Assembly (NCBI GenBank): GCA_964345365.1
Contig: CAYFQR010000034.1
Span: 1 to 13,595, forward strand
Length of the DNA: 13,595 nucleotides
Direction: 5' to 3'
From: RUG754 sp964345365
GTDB taxonomy: Bacteria > Bacillota > Clostridia > Peptostreptococcales > Anaerovoracaceae
Part shown: piece after piece, positions 6,519 through 13,046 of the stretch
How the letters are laid out: each line of letters opens with the position of its first letter
How positions within the stretch are numbered: the stretch's first letter is position 1
Made by a program: the position numbers and the translations under genes
Notes under the pieces: model-generated
Told to the model about the DNA's origin: nothing
The model's input: the letters and a program-made list of their open reading frames with translations, nothing else
Databases searched by the model: none

Positions 6519-6739
6519 GCTTCCGCCTCCCTTGCAAGTTCTATGAGCATTTGCGTTTTTTCTTCGGATATTTTCATTGCTGTGCAAGCCCTTTTTATAG
6601 TCTCTTCATCGAGCACGAAATCGGGTTCCGTACACAATTTTATGAAATGGTCTTTTCTTATCCCCGTCTGACTGAATGAGCATACTCCATCATCGATAGC
6701 TCTGTCGTATATCTTAAAAAACTCCTGCTTGAATGCCAT
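6515..6739 (-). CDS. Small protein of unknown function, coupled to tmcAL
   Basis: A 74-residue protein with ATG 6739 behind AAGGAG at good spacing. I do not recognise the family. It looks mainly helical and slightly acidic, with two cysteines (in DDGVCSF and KLCTEP) and a helix-rich C-terminal third (DEETIKRACTAMKISEEKTQMLIELAREAEA region). No signal peptide or membrane segment is visible. Its stop codon overlaps the tmcAL start by four bases and its 3' end carries the tmcAL ribosome binding site. The coding case therefore rests on the good RBS and the coupled architecture. A role linked to tRNA acetylation is possible but unproven. Confidence 0.75.
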   Translation of the reverse strand: MAFKQEFFKIYDRAIDDGVCSFSQTGIRKDHFIKLCTEPDFVLDEETIKRACTAMKISEEKTQMLIELAREAEA

Positions 6740-6803
6740 TTTATCTCCTTGCTCATATCTATTTTACGGTCTTATCTTAATAATCATCTAACCTCTTATT
6801 GCT

Positions 6804-7646
6804 TTATTCACAAGTGTTCTCGGCTGTATTATAAATGTCCATGCTTAGCAGTCTCTCGGAAAGTTCAAGCACGAACGGGTCGTCAGAAGAGTTCTCGATT
6901 ATCACTTTCCCTTTATGCCGTCTGTCTCTTAACAACCCCGCTTCCTGCAATTTTCGTTTGAGCTGCGAAGATGTTCCCTTAGAACCGTCTATCAGTCTTA
7001 TATCCCTGTTCCCTAAAAACTCCTTTATCTGAGGCGTTAAAAAAGGATAATGTGTGCAGCCGAGTACGATTGATTCCGTGTTATCCTTGATAAGCGGCCA
7101 AAGTTTTTCTTGGAAATAACCGTTTAATATATTGTCATCAAAGTTTTCGTGTTCTACGAATTCCATCAGTCCTTCGCATGCAAGCGGTACTATCTCCGCT
7201 TCATCCTTATATGTGTCTATCAGTTTCTTGAACTTAGGCTGCTTAATCGTCATCGGTGTGGCCATAACTATTATTTGACCGCCCTGACTGCATAACGCCG
7301 CCGGTTTTACGGCAGGCTCGATACCGATGACGGGAATATCCCTGTATTTTAATCTGAGCGCCTTAATTGATGCGGAGGTTGCCGTATTGCATGCAATTAC
7401 AAGAGCTTTGATATCCCTGCTCATTAAATACTCTACCGCTTCAAAGGTCAGTCTTTTGATTTCTTTTTGAGTCTTATTGCCATATGGGGCATTTTTAGAG
7501 TCGCCGTAATATATAAAGTCCTCATGCGGAAGTATCCTTACAGCTTCCTTCAGAACGGACAAGCCTCCGACTCCCGAATCCATAAAGCCGATAGGTTTAT
7601 TTTTCTCTATCGATTTTTTTTTGTTTATTTCTTTAATATCTGTCAT
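6804..7646 (-). CDS. murI: Glutamate racemase
   Basis: Cofactor-independent conversion of L-glutamate to D-glutamate for peptidoglycan synthesis. The 280-residue protein has the family motifs: Asp23 and Ser24 in MDSGVGGLS, YGDSKNAPYG, the first catalytic cysteine Cys86 in ACNTATS, and the second, Cys197, in GCTHYP. About 16 polar Lys-rich residues precede the usual start of the family, so a shorter protein is conceivable, but ATG 7646 is the only start with a purine-rich stretch (GAAGAAAG) ahead of it. That site is weak, and the gene begins only nine bases after the preceding stop, which suggests translational coupling. It probably belongs to the same transcript as the MurE-family gene upstream. 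Confidence 0.97.
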   Translation of the reverse strand: MTDIKEINKKKSIEKNKPIGFMDSGVGGLSVLKEAVRILPHEDFIYYGDSKNAPYGNKTQKEIKRLTFEAVEYLMSRDIKALVIACNTATSASIKALRLKYRDIPVIGIEPAVKPAALCSQGGQIIVMATPMTIKQPKFKKLIDTYKDEAEIVPLACEGLMEFVEHENFDDNILNGYFQEKLWPLIKDNTESIVLGCTHYPFLTPQIKEFLGNRDIRLIDGSKGTSSQLKRKLQEAGLLRDRRHKGKVIIENSSDDPFVLELSERLLSMDIYNTAENTCE

Positions 7647-7655
7647 TTTCTTTCT

Positions 7656-8204
7656 TCAGACTTCTTCCGTTTCCTCTTCCGCAAGCGCAATCATATCCGC
7701 AAAGCTCATAATGTATTCTTCGATTTCATATTCTTTAGCTTCCGAAAAATCATACACATTATAACCGCCGTCAATTCTTTCAAGTCTCGCGAGCATAAGA
7801 GCATCTCTAAGTGTATATATATTTTCCTTGCTTTTGCCGTCGGGCTTTATATAAACTATGCTGTCAATCGAGTACCAGCGTCTGAATCTTTCTATTTCTT
7901 CAGCAAGTCTTACCGAAACAGATTCGTCGGAAGCGTTTCGTGCCATACCGATAAGGCTGTGTTTTATGTTCTCGAAGATAGTAAAAATCTCCGTTTCCGC
8001 AGCAGGGATATTCTCCGATATTTCATCAAAGTAACTCTCAATGAGCTCCGCAAGCTTGAACTTATCCACTGATACTATGAGTTCCTCGATGTCATTGTAT
8101 TCAATTTCATCCTCGCATTCAAGCAGTGCTGCCAAGCTTTCAAAATAGTCGAAATCCGCAATCGTCTCTATGTCGAGTAATTCGTACAGTTCTTGTCTAT
8201 TCAC
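7656..8204 (-). CDS. Acidic cytoplasmic protein of unknown function
   Basis: A 182-residue protein starting at GTG 8204, with GAGG eight bases upstream. I do not recognise it. It is very acidic (long Glu/Asp-rich helices such as ECEDEIEYNDIEE and the C-terminal EEETEEV), has no signal peptide or membrane span, and has a more mixed centre around RFRRWYSIDSIVYIKPDGKSKENIYTLRDAL that may form a small beta-containing fold. It ends nine bases before murI, so the two are likely cotranslated. A 218-base gap carrying degenerate 47-nt repeats and promoter-like boxes lies immediately upstream. The opposite-strand frame across it has no RBS and is a shadow. Being a real gene is well supported by spacing and codon pattern; function is unknown. 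Confidence 0.8.
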   Translation of the reverse strand: MNRQELYELLDIETIADFDYFESLAALLECEDEIEYNDIEELIVSVDKFKLAELIESYFDEISENIPAAETEIFTIFENIKHSLIGMARNASDESVSVRLAEEIERFRRWYSIDSIVYIKPDGKSKENIYTLRDALMLARLERIDGGYNVYDFSEAKEYEIEEYIMSFADMIALAEEETEEV

Positions 8205-8218
8205 CTTATTTTCCTCTT

Positions 8219-8406
8219 TTTAGCCTTAATTATACGGCACTTTTATCTTAAATCTCCCGCAGCCTAAGTCAAAAGCATTCTATGTAACGCTATCTTTAGA
8301 CTCTCATAACTGAAGTCAAGAGCGTTCCTTGCAATGTTATCTTTAAACTCTAACAGCTTAATTCATAATTTTTCCGATCTATGTTACCATAAAAGTATAT
8401 TTGAGG
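8219..8406 (-). repeat. Degenerate 47-nt tandem repeat array in the intergenic gap
   Basis: Two units are clear: 8266-8312 and 8313-8359, both beginning AAGTCA and sharing the pattern AAGTCA-AGC-TTC-T-G-AA-G-TATCTTTA-ACTCT on the plus strand. Weaker copies extend to both sides, about 8219-8265 (TATCTTAAATCTC) and 8360-8406 (ATTCA, TTCC, ATGTTA at matching offsets). The period of 47 is not a multiple of three and no start codon with an RBS opens a frame through it, so it is non-coding. The array fills most of the 218 bases between the rluA-like gene and the acidic-protein gene. Each unit carries an AGTCAA and an ATCTTTA block that on the minus strand look like -35 and -10 boxes. Confidence 0.65.
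8245..8272 (-). promoter_or_regulatory. Candidate promoter within the repeat array
   Basis: Minus-strand TTGACT (8272-8267, five of six consensus bases), a 16-base spacer, and TAAGAT (8250-8245). A second, similar pair lies one repeat unit upstream: TTGACT 8319-8314 with TAAAGAT 8298-8292. Separately a perfect TATAAT occurs at 8234-8229 without a good -35. Any of these could drive the acidic-protein gene, murI and downstream genes. Confidence 0.4.
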
Positions 8407-8422
8407 CAATTCGTCCGTCTGA

Positions 8423-9460
8423 CTATGAGTTTATTTTTATCATTTCAAGGGCTTTTTTCATATCTAAAGGCATGTCAGCCGTCAAGCTCATTTTTTTCCC
8501 TGTTGACGGGTGTGAAAACTCCAAATAGTATGCATGCAACGCCTGTCTGCCGATTATATCCGATACCGTCTCCGGATTCGTTTCCGTCCTTGCAGCCCGC
8601 TCACCTGTGAGCGCCGGTCTGCTGTCTCCGTATATCCTTCTATATTCGAACGGATCTCCGTGGCAATACAGATGGTCTCCCGCTACCGGATATCCGATAG
8701 ATGCAATATGTACCCTTATCTGATGGGTTCTGCCCGTTTCAAGCACGAGTTCACACAGGCTGTAGCCGTCAATCTGTTTTTCACTATCTCCCCACTTCGT
8801 TTTATGAGGAAAATCGAAGGTTTCCAATATGCGATAGTTTGTGATCGATGCTTGTCCGCCTTTTTTCTCAGGCAGTATCCAGCGCTCTACTTCTTTAGGG
8901 TCAGGGCGACCTATCGGTCTTTCTATCCGCCCGCTGCCTGTCAATATTCCTTCGAGTATGGCAAAATATTTTTTTGTAACTTCGTTCCGCCGCATCTGCT
9001 TAGCGAGGTTGTCCTGTGCATGCGGATTCTTTGCGATTATGAGAAGGCCTGAAGTATTCATATCCAAACGATTCACGAATCTAATCTTATACATCTTGCC
9101 GTCATCGAGGATTTTTCTCATAAGCCCGTTTGCTATTGTACCGCTCGGTTTTCCTTTCGTCGGGTGAACCGGATATCCCGCCTGCTTGTTTATAACAAGT
9201 ATATCTTCGTCTTCATATACTACGTCTATCTGAATATCTTCAGGGGTGAAGTCCGATTGTTCGTCCGGTAGACTGATGCTTATCTCTTCTCCCGCTTTAA
9301 CTTCAAGCCATGCGGGCGTTTTCTTGCCGTTCAGGTATATGAGCTCCTGATTTTTTATTTTAACAAAAAGACGTGAAGAAAAAGCGAATCGTTTTTTAAC
9401 GACCGCTTTTATAGTCATACCTTCATCTTCTTTTTTAGTGATATATTTATATTTCGACAT
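8423..9460 (-). CDS. RluA-family pseudouridine synthase
   Basis: Converts specific uridines in rRNA or tRNA to pseudouridine. The 345-residue protein has an N-terminal S4-like RNA-binding region (about 14-65, including RLFVKIKNQELIYLNGK). The RluA catalytic domain follows, with the nucleophile Asp133 in NRLDMNTSGLL, then GRTHQIRVHIASIGYPVAGD and a C-terminal RQALHAYYLEFSHP. Target sites cannot be assigned: RluC, RluD and other paralogs share these motifs. The start ATG 9460 shares one base with the nadK stop (TAATG), so the pair is translationally coupled. After its TAG stop no terminator hairpin is visible before the repeat array, so readthrough into the next gene is plausible. Confidence 0.95.
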   Translation of the reverse strand: MSKYKYITKKEDEGMTIKAVVKKRFAFSSRLFVKIKNQELIYLNGKKTPAWLEVKAGEEISISLPDEQSDFTPEDIQIDVVYEDEDILVINKQAGYPVHPTKGKPSGTIANGLMRKILDDGKMYKIRFVNRLDMNTSGLLIIAKNPHAQDNLAKQMRRNEVTKKYFAILEGILTGSGRIERPIGRPDPKEVERWILPEKKGGQASITNYRILETFDFPHKTKWGDSEKQIDGYSLCELVLETGRTHQIRVHIASIGYPVAGDHLYCHGDPFEYRRIYGDSRPALTGERAARTETNPETVSDIIGRQALHAYYLEFSHPSTGKKMSLTADMPLDMKKALEMIKINS

Positions 9461-10263
9461 TATAAAAACTTGGTTTTTACTTTATCCCAGAACGATATTT
9501 CACTATACCTGATGAGATTAATCTTCCTTCTGGAAAGATTCAGAGTAATCGACTTGACAGATTCACATTTCTCTTCCACTCCGTCAAAAACTACCAGTAT
9601 ATTCGAGTTTTTTTCATCCACCGGTTCGATGATAAGTTTATCCTTTGACGGCAGCAAAATGCTGGATGTAAGCGAACGGTATGCCGTGTTGTTCATCGGT
9701 GCCATAGGCGCCACCTGCAAGAGGTTCAAGCGAGGGTCTACAAGAGCGCCGCCGAGTGAGTAGTTGTATGCGGTCGAACCGGCAGGTGTAGATACTATTA
9801 TCCCGTCGCCCGAAAACTTCTCGATGAAGCTTTCGTTTACCGAGATATTATAATGTACCGGGTGTGTGCCGTAGCCTTTTATAACAAACTCGTTAAGCGC
9901 CCTGTGTTCAAGTTCTCTTCCGTCCTTAAAAAACACATTGGCCTTGACAATATTGTATGGCTGTACCGAATAGTCTTTTTTTAGGTACCTCTCTATAAAC
10001 TCATCTATCCCGTTCGGAGAAATCTCTTGGAAAAAACCCAAATGTCCGGTGTTTATTCCGGCTACGGGTATTGTAGGGAACTCGTGGCTCTGCATTAAAC
10101 GAAGCAACGTACCGTCTCCGCCTACGTTAATAATCAGCTCTACGTCGTCATCCGGTTTTTCGGCTATCTCGAAACCGAGGCTTTCAAACCTTTTGGATAC
10201 CTCTTCAGCAATATTAAGAGATTTTTTCAATTCATTTTTGAAGATAAATACTTTTCTTTTCAT
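9460..10263 (-). CDS. nadK: NAD kinase
   Basis: Phosphorylates NAD to NADP. The 267-residue length is typical for Firmicute NadK (also called PpnK). The GGDGT motif is at 48-52 with catalytic Asp50. INTGHLGFF and the LNEF motif of the NAD site follow, then DGIIVSTPAGSTAY, the glycine-rich signature, and TSSILLP. ATG 10263 has only a modest site (CAGG) upstream, but the conserved N-terminal strand MKRKVFIF agrees with it. It lies 71 bases after the murE-like stop with no hairpin between, and overlaps the next gene by one base. It is therefore part of the DUF975-murE-nadK-rluA series. Confidence 0.98.
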   Translation of the reverse strand: MKRKVFIFKNELKKSLNIAEEVSKRFESLGFEIAEKPDDDVELIINVGGDGTLLRLMQSHEFPTIPVAGINTGHLGFFQEISPNGIDEFIERYLKKDYSVQPYNIVKANVFFKDGRELEHRALNEFVIKGYGTHPVHYNISVNESFIEKFSGDGIIVSTPAGSTAYNYSLGGALVDPRLNLLQVAPMAPMNNTAYRSLTSSILLPSKDKLIIEPVDEKNSNILVVFDGVEEKCESVKSITLNLSRRKINLIRYSEISFWDKVKTKFL

Positions 10264-10334
10264 GTCTACCTGTGTTTTTTTATTCTACCCGAATCATATA
10301 TCAAATAAAAATATCCTGATGTTATTCAATAGAA

Positions 10335-11870
10335 TTATTTATGCCTGTCGATATACCCCTGCACAACCTCTCCGTCCCTCTGCTCAGGGATACATACTAA
10401 GCCTCTCTTTTGAAATCTGTCGGCACCGTTTCCGGCAATCACCATCACCCAACCGTCTTCCACGCTCTCAAGGGCGTAATTTATAGCGTCAACCCGTTTT
10501 TCAATCTTTGCTGAGACCTTTGTGCTGTCAAGAAAATCGAGGATGTCTTCCCAGATTTTATTCAAATCGTCCGTGCCGATATCCTGCTCGGTAAGCACTA
10601 CCTTATCGGCGTATTTTTGTGCCATCTCACCGAGGTCTTTTCGTCTGTTATATGCCTTGTTTCCGTGAACGCCGAAAACGAGAAATTTTTTTCTGCCCGG
10701 ATAAAGTTTTTCGATATTCTCGAAAAGGGTTTCATAGCTTACTCTGTTATGAGCATAGTCAACTATAACATCCACGTCCTTATCGGGAAGACGGTAGAGC
10801 TCCATCCTTCCTTCGACTTTAACACCGCTAAGCCCGCGCTTGATATTATCCATAGAAACGCCTAAGGATGATGTTATGGCGATTGCCGCAAGTGCGTTTG
10901 AAGCGTTGAAACAGCCTCCTATGCTGACCTTTATATCGCCCTCACCCTTTGGGTGTCGCAGCTTAAAATTCAACTCGGAAGGCGTAGATTCGACATCATA
11001 GCCGTAGTAATCCGCGCCCACATTCCTTCCGAAAGTAAACACTTTTTCACATGTTTTTTTTGCTTCCGTTATCACTCTTTCATAGAGTGCGGGCTCTATC
11101 TCATTATTGATGCAAGCAATGCGCGATTGCCCGAAAATCTTTAGTTTCGATTCAAAATAATCCTCAAACGTAGGATGTTCCCTATCGGAAATATGGTCTT
11201 CCGTTATATTCAAAAAACCGCAAACGGCATATCTCAGAGCCTCAGTCCTCTTGTATTTGAGAGCCTGTGAAGATGTTTCCATTACAAGATATTCAAGACC
11301 GTTCTCTACCGTGCTCGCCAAGTGCTTGTGAAGCTCAAGAGTCTCAAGTGTTGTCATCTTTTCCGAGCTCTTTTTTTCTTTACCGTCAAAATTATATATA
11401 CCGGAAAGGAAGCCCATAGGCTCTTTTCCTTGCTCCTTCAGGTATTCGTCCATTATAGCCTTGACAAGGGTGACAGTAGTCGATTTTCCCTTAGTTCCTG
11501 TTACCCCTACCATTAAAAGATGCGTATTCCATATATTTTCATAGAACATGGCTCCGATTTCGGACATGGTCGTCCTCATATCGCTTACCTTTATAAGCGG
11601 GATGCTCGGTGCTTCTCCCTTAGCTATTACAGAATCCTTTTCGGCTATGCAGGCTATTGCGCCGCTTTTTATCGCTTCTGTCAGATATTCGGTTTTGAAA
11701 TTAAGTCCCTTACAGATAAAAAGTGTCCCGTCCATGACGTCCTTGGAATCATAAGATATGTACTTTACCTCTGCATCGGATTCAAACAAAGGACTGTTTT
11801 CATTCAAAATCAGCCCTCTGTTATCAAGCATTAAGATATATTCACTTAATTTCCTGCGACCGTTTATCAT
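10335..11870 (-). CDS. murE: UDP-N-acetylmuramyl-tripeptide synthetase, MurE family (resembles lysine-type)
   Basis: ATP-dependent ligase that adds the third residue to UDP-MurNAc-L-Ala-D-Glu. The 511-residue protein has the three Mur ligase domains. The N-terminal UMAG-binding region includes YDSKDVMDGTLFICKG. The central ATPase has P-loop GTKGKST at 125-131, ETSSQALKYKR, NITEDHISDREHPTFEDYF and a carbamylated-lysine candidate Lys242. The C-terminal domain has GRMELYR, VDYAHN and GNGADRF. The DNPR signature of meso-diaminopimelate MurE is absent: the aligned stretch reads LTEQDIGTDD near 427-435. The GTKGK P-loop and the overall pattern resemble streptococcal L-lysine MurE as I remember it. 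Lysine, ornithine or another substrate is therefore more likely than DAP, but this needs testing. ATG 11870 follows directly on the DUF975 stop codon. Confidence 0.9.
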   Translation of the reverse strand: MINGRRKLSEYILMLDNRGLILNENSPLFESDAEVKYISYDSKDVMDGTLFICKGLNFKTEYLTEAIKSGAIACIAEKDSVIAKGEAPSIPLIKVSDMRTTMSEIGAMFYENIWNTHLLMVGVTGTKGKSTTVTLVKAIMDEYLKEQGKEPMGFLSGIYNFDGKEKKSSEKMTTLETLELHKHLASTVENGLEYLVMETSSQALKYKRTEALRYAVCGFLNITEDHISDREHPTFEDYFESKLKIFGQSRIACINNEIEPALYERVITEAKKTCEKVFTFGRNVGADYYGYDVESTPSELNFKLRHPKGEGDIKVSIGGCFNASNALAAIAITSSLGVSMDNIKRGLSGVKVEGRMELYRLPDKDVDVIVDYAHNRVSYETLFENIEKLYPGRKKFLVFGVHGNKAYNRRKDLGEMAQKYADKVVLTEQDIGTDDLNKIWEDILDFLDSTKVSAKIEKRVDAINYALESVEDGWVMVIAGNGADRFQKRGLVCIPEQRDGEVVQGYIDRHK

Positions 11871-12821
11871 TTAGATATCGTCCTTCTCATCAACCGGAGC
11901 ACCGAAATTGTCTTCTGTCCTCTCGATTCTTTGCTCAACTGAGCTGCTCGGCGTGCTTTTTTTGTAATTGATTTTGATAGTTTCACTGCCGGTTGAGCTT
12001 CTATATGAATCGTCCATGCTTCCTTGATTATAATTTTCTCCGTTATTATAAGGCGGGTTCGCATGTTCAAAGCCGGCATATACCGGACGATCCGAAACCA
12101 CTATGTTTCTCTTTATCATCTCATAGAGGACAGTCATTGAAACTCCTCTGTAAGCATGTACCGCAAAAACCGGGAAAAGAAGTACGGAGTATATCAGTAA
12201 GCCGGTTATGGTCGACTGCGAACGCACAAAAGACGCACCGGTAGGAATGGAAGCTAAAATATACCAACCGATAAAGGACAGATTCAAGCAAAAATATTTC
12301 ATTTTATTGCCAATCATAAGCCTTTTTGATTCCTCTATACACTGCGTAGGCGAGTAATCCGGATTATCAGCTAAAACATAGTATGCCATAGAATATCGGA
12401 TTCCCGCTATTATTCCCGGAATAATGAACAGAAGCGACCAAAGAATGACCTTTATAGCAATTATAAGCGACAAAATAAATACTTTCCCAAAACGGCTGAA
12501 TCCTTCAAACATAAGAGCGTTATCGGCTTGTCTCGTCCTGACAAATGTCAGAAGGAATAAAGACAATCCATATGAGAAAGCGCCTACAACCGCGAATAAA
12601 TATATCCGACCTACTAACCCCTCGTTATAATCCGTCGTTCCGACCAATGTGTCTATCTCTCTAAAGAACGGAAAAATTATATCCAATATGCCGGCAATAA
12701 GGTCGTTAAATATATACATTATTACATAAGCGATTATTACCTGAGGCCATTTACCCCCTAATTCCTGACGTGCAATCCGTCTGATTTTCGCAGACGGTTC
12801 TGTAACTATGTATTGTGACAT
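11871..12821 (-). CDS. DUF975 family integral membrane protein with hydrophilic C-terminal tail
   Basis: A 316-residue polytopic membrane protein of unknown biochemical function. The DUF975 signature is clear: FEGFSRFGKVFILSLIIA, then LLFIIPGIIAGIRYSMAYYVLADNPDYSPTQCIEESKRLMIGNKMKYF and LSFIGWYILASIPTG. Membrane segments fall at about 26-50, 72-93, 112-138, 177-195 and 207-227. After about residue 240 comes a tail of roughly 75 residues rich in Asn, Ser, Tyr, Asp and Glu without hydrophobic segments, ending VDEKDDI; it looks disordered and is longer than I expect for the family. ATG 12821 has AAGGGG at good spacing. It is first in its operon, behind a promoter, and its TAA directly precedes the murE ATG, which suggests a cell-envelope context. 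Confidence 0.85.
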   Translation of the reverse strand: MSQYIVTEPSAKIRRIARQELGGKWPQVIIAYVIMYIFNDLIAGILDIIFPFFREIDTLVGTTDYNEGLVGRIYLFAVVGAFSYGLSLFLLTFVRTRQADNALMFEGFSRFGKVFILSLIIAIKVILWSLLFIIPGIIAGIRYSMAYYVLADNPDYSPTQCIEESKRLMIGNKMKYFCLNLSFIGWYILASIPTGASFVRSQSTITGLLIYSVLLFPVFAVHAYRGVSMTVLYEMIKRNIVVSDRPVYAGFEHANPPYNNGENYNQGSMDDSYRSSTGSETIKINYKKSTPSSSVEQRIERTEDNFGAPVDEKDDI

Positions 12822-12866
12822 GTTTACCCCTTTCTTTTTTTTAATATGCTACTCGATTATCATAAT

Positions 12867-12894
12867 AAATCAGGCTTAAATCAGGCTTAAATCA
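12867..12894. repeat. 11-nt direct repeats in the DUF975-murE leader
   Basis: AAATCAGGCTT occurs twice back to back (12867-12877 and 12878-12888) and a third partial copy AAATCA follows. The 11-base period is about one helical turn. It lies between the predicted transcription start and the DUF975 gene, so it could be a regulator binding site or simple slippage. Confidence 0.6.
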
Positions 12895-12919
12895 CATGAA
12901 TTATTCTTTTAACCATTCC

Positions 12920-12948
12920 ATTATACAGTAAAAAATAATCCAATGCAA
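12920..12948 (-). promoter_or_regulatory. Sigma-A promoter of the DUF975-murE-nadK-rluA series
   Basis: Minus-strand perfect TATAAT (12925-12920), a 17-base spacer, and TTGCAT (12948-12943), with a T-rich spacer. The -35 matches only its TTG core. The predicted start near 12913 gives a leader of about 90 bases that contains the 11-nt repeats. It lies just downstream of the hppA terminator, as expected for the first promoter of a new unit. Confidence 0.65.
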
Positions 12949-12995
12949 TAATTCCACCGCCAAAAGCCACTAATTATTGCTATGGTTATGCGAAT

Positions 12996-13022
12996 AAAAA
13001 ACTGCCCGAATATAGCGGGCAG
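12996..13022 (-). terminator. Rho-independent terminator of hppA
   Basis: Minus-strand CTGCCCG (13022-13016) and CGGGCAG (13008-13002) form a perfect GC-rich 7-bp stem around a 7-base loop, followed by TTTTTT. It starts 25 bases after the hppA stop codon and is the strongest terminator in the window. Confidence 0.92.
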
Positions 13023-13046
13023 CTTAGTTTAATCAAAACACGGTAC

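Noticed and set aside
6740..6803. Terminator between murI and the 74-residue gene
   Set aside because: No GC-rich hairpin with a T-tract occurs in these 64 bases, so the genes are left in one transcript.
7467..8072. 201-codon plus-strand frame
   Set aside because: It spans antisense to murI and the acidic-protein gene. It is rich in Phe, Ile and Arg, as expected from the complement of Glu/Lys-rich coding, and no RBS is seen.
8268..8355. Possible small minus-strand peptide reading through two repeat units
   Set aside because: About 28 sense codons are open, but there is no ATG or GTG start with a Shine-Dalgarno site, and the 47-nt period shifts frame between units.
8219..8406. CRISPR array
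   Set aside because: Units are directly adjacent with no variable spacers and the repeats are too diverged from each other.
8534..9052. 172-codon plus-strand frame
   Set aside because: Antisense to the RluA-family gene, which has a catalytic motif and a coupled start.
12822..13046. T-box or other riboswitch ahead of DUF975-murE
   Set aside because: The leader is about 90 bases, AT-rich, with no T-box consensus and no terminator hairpin after the promoter.
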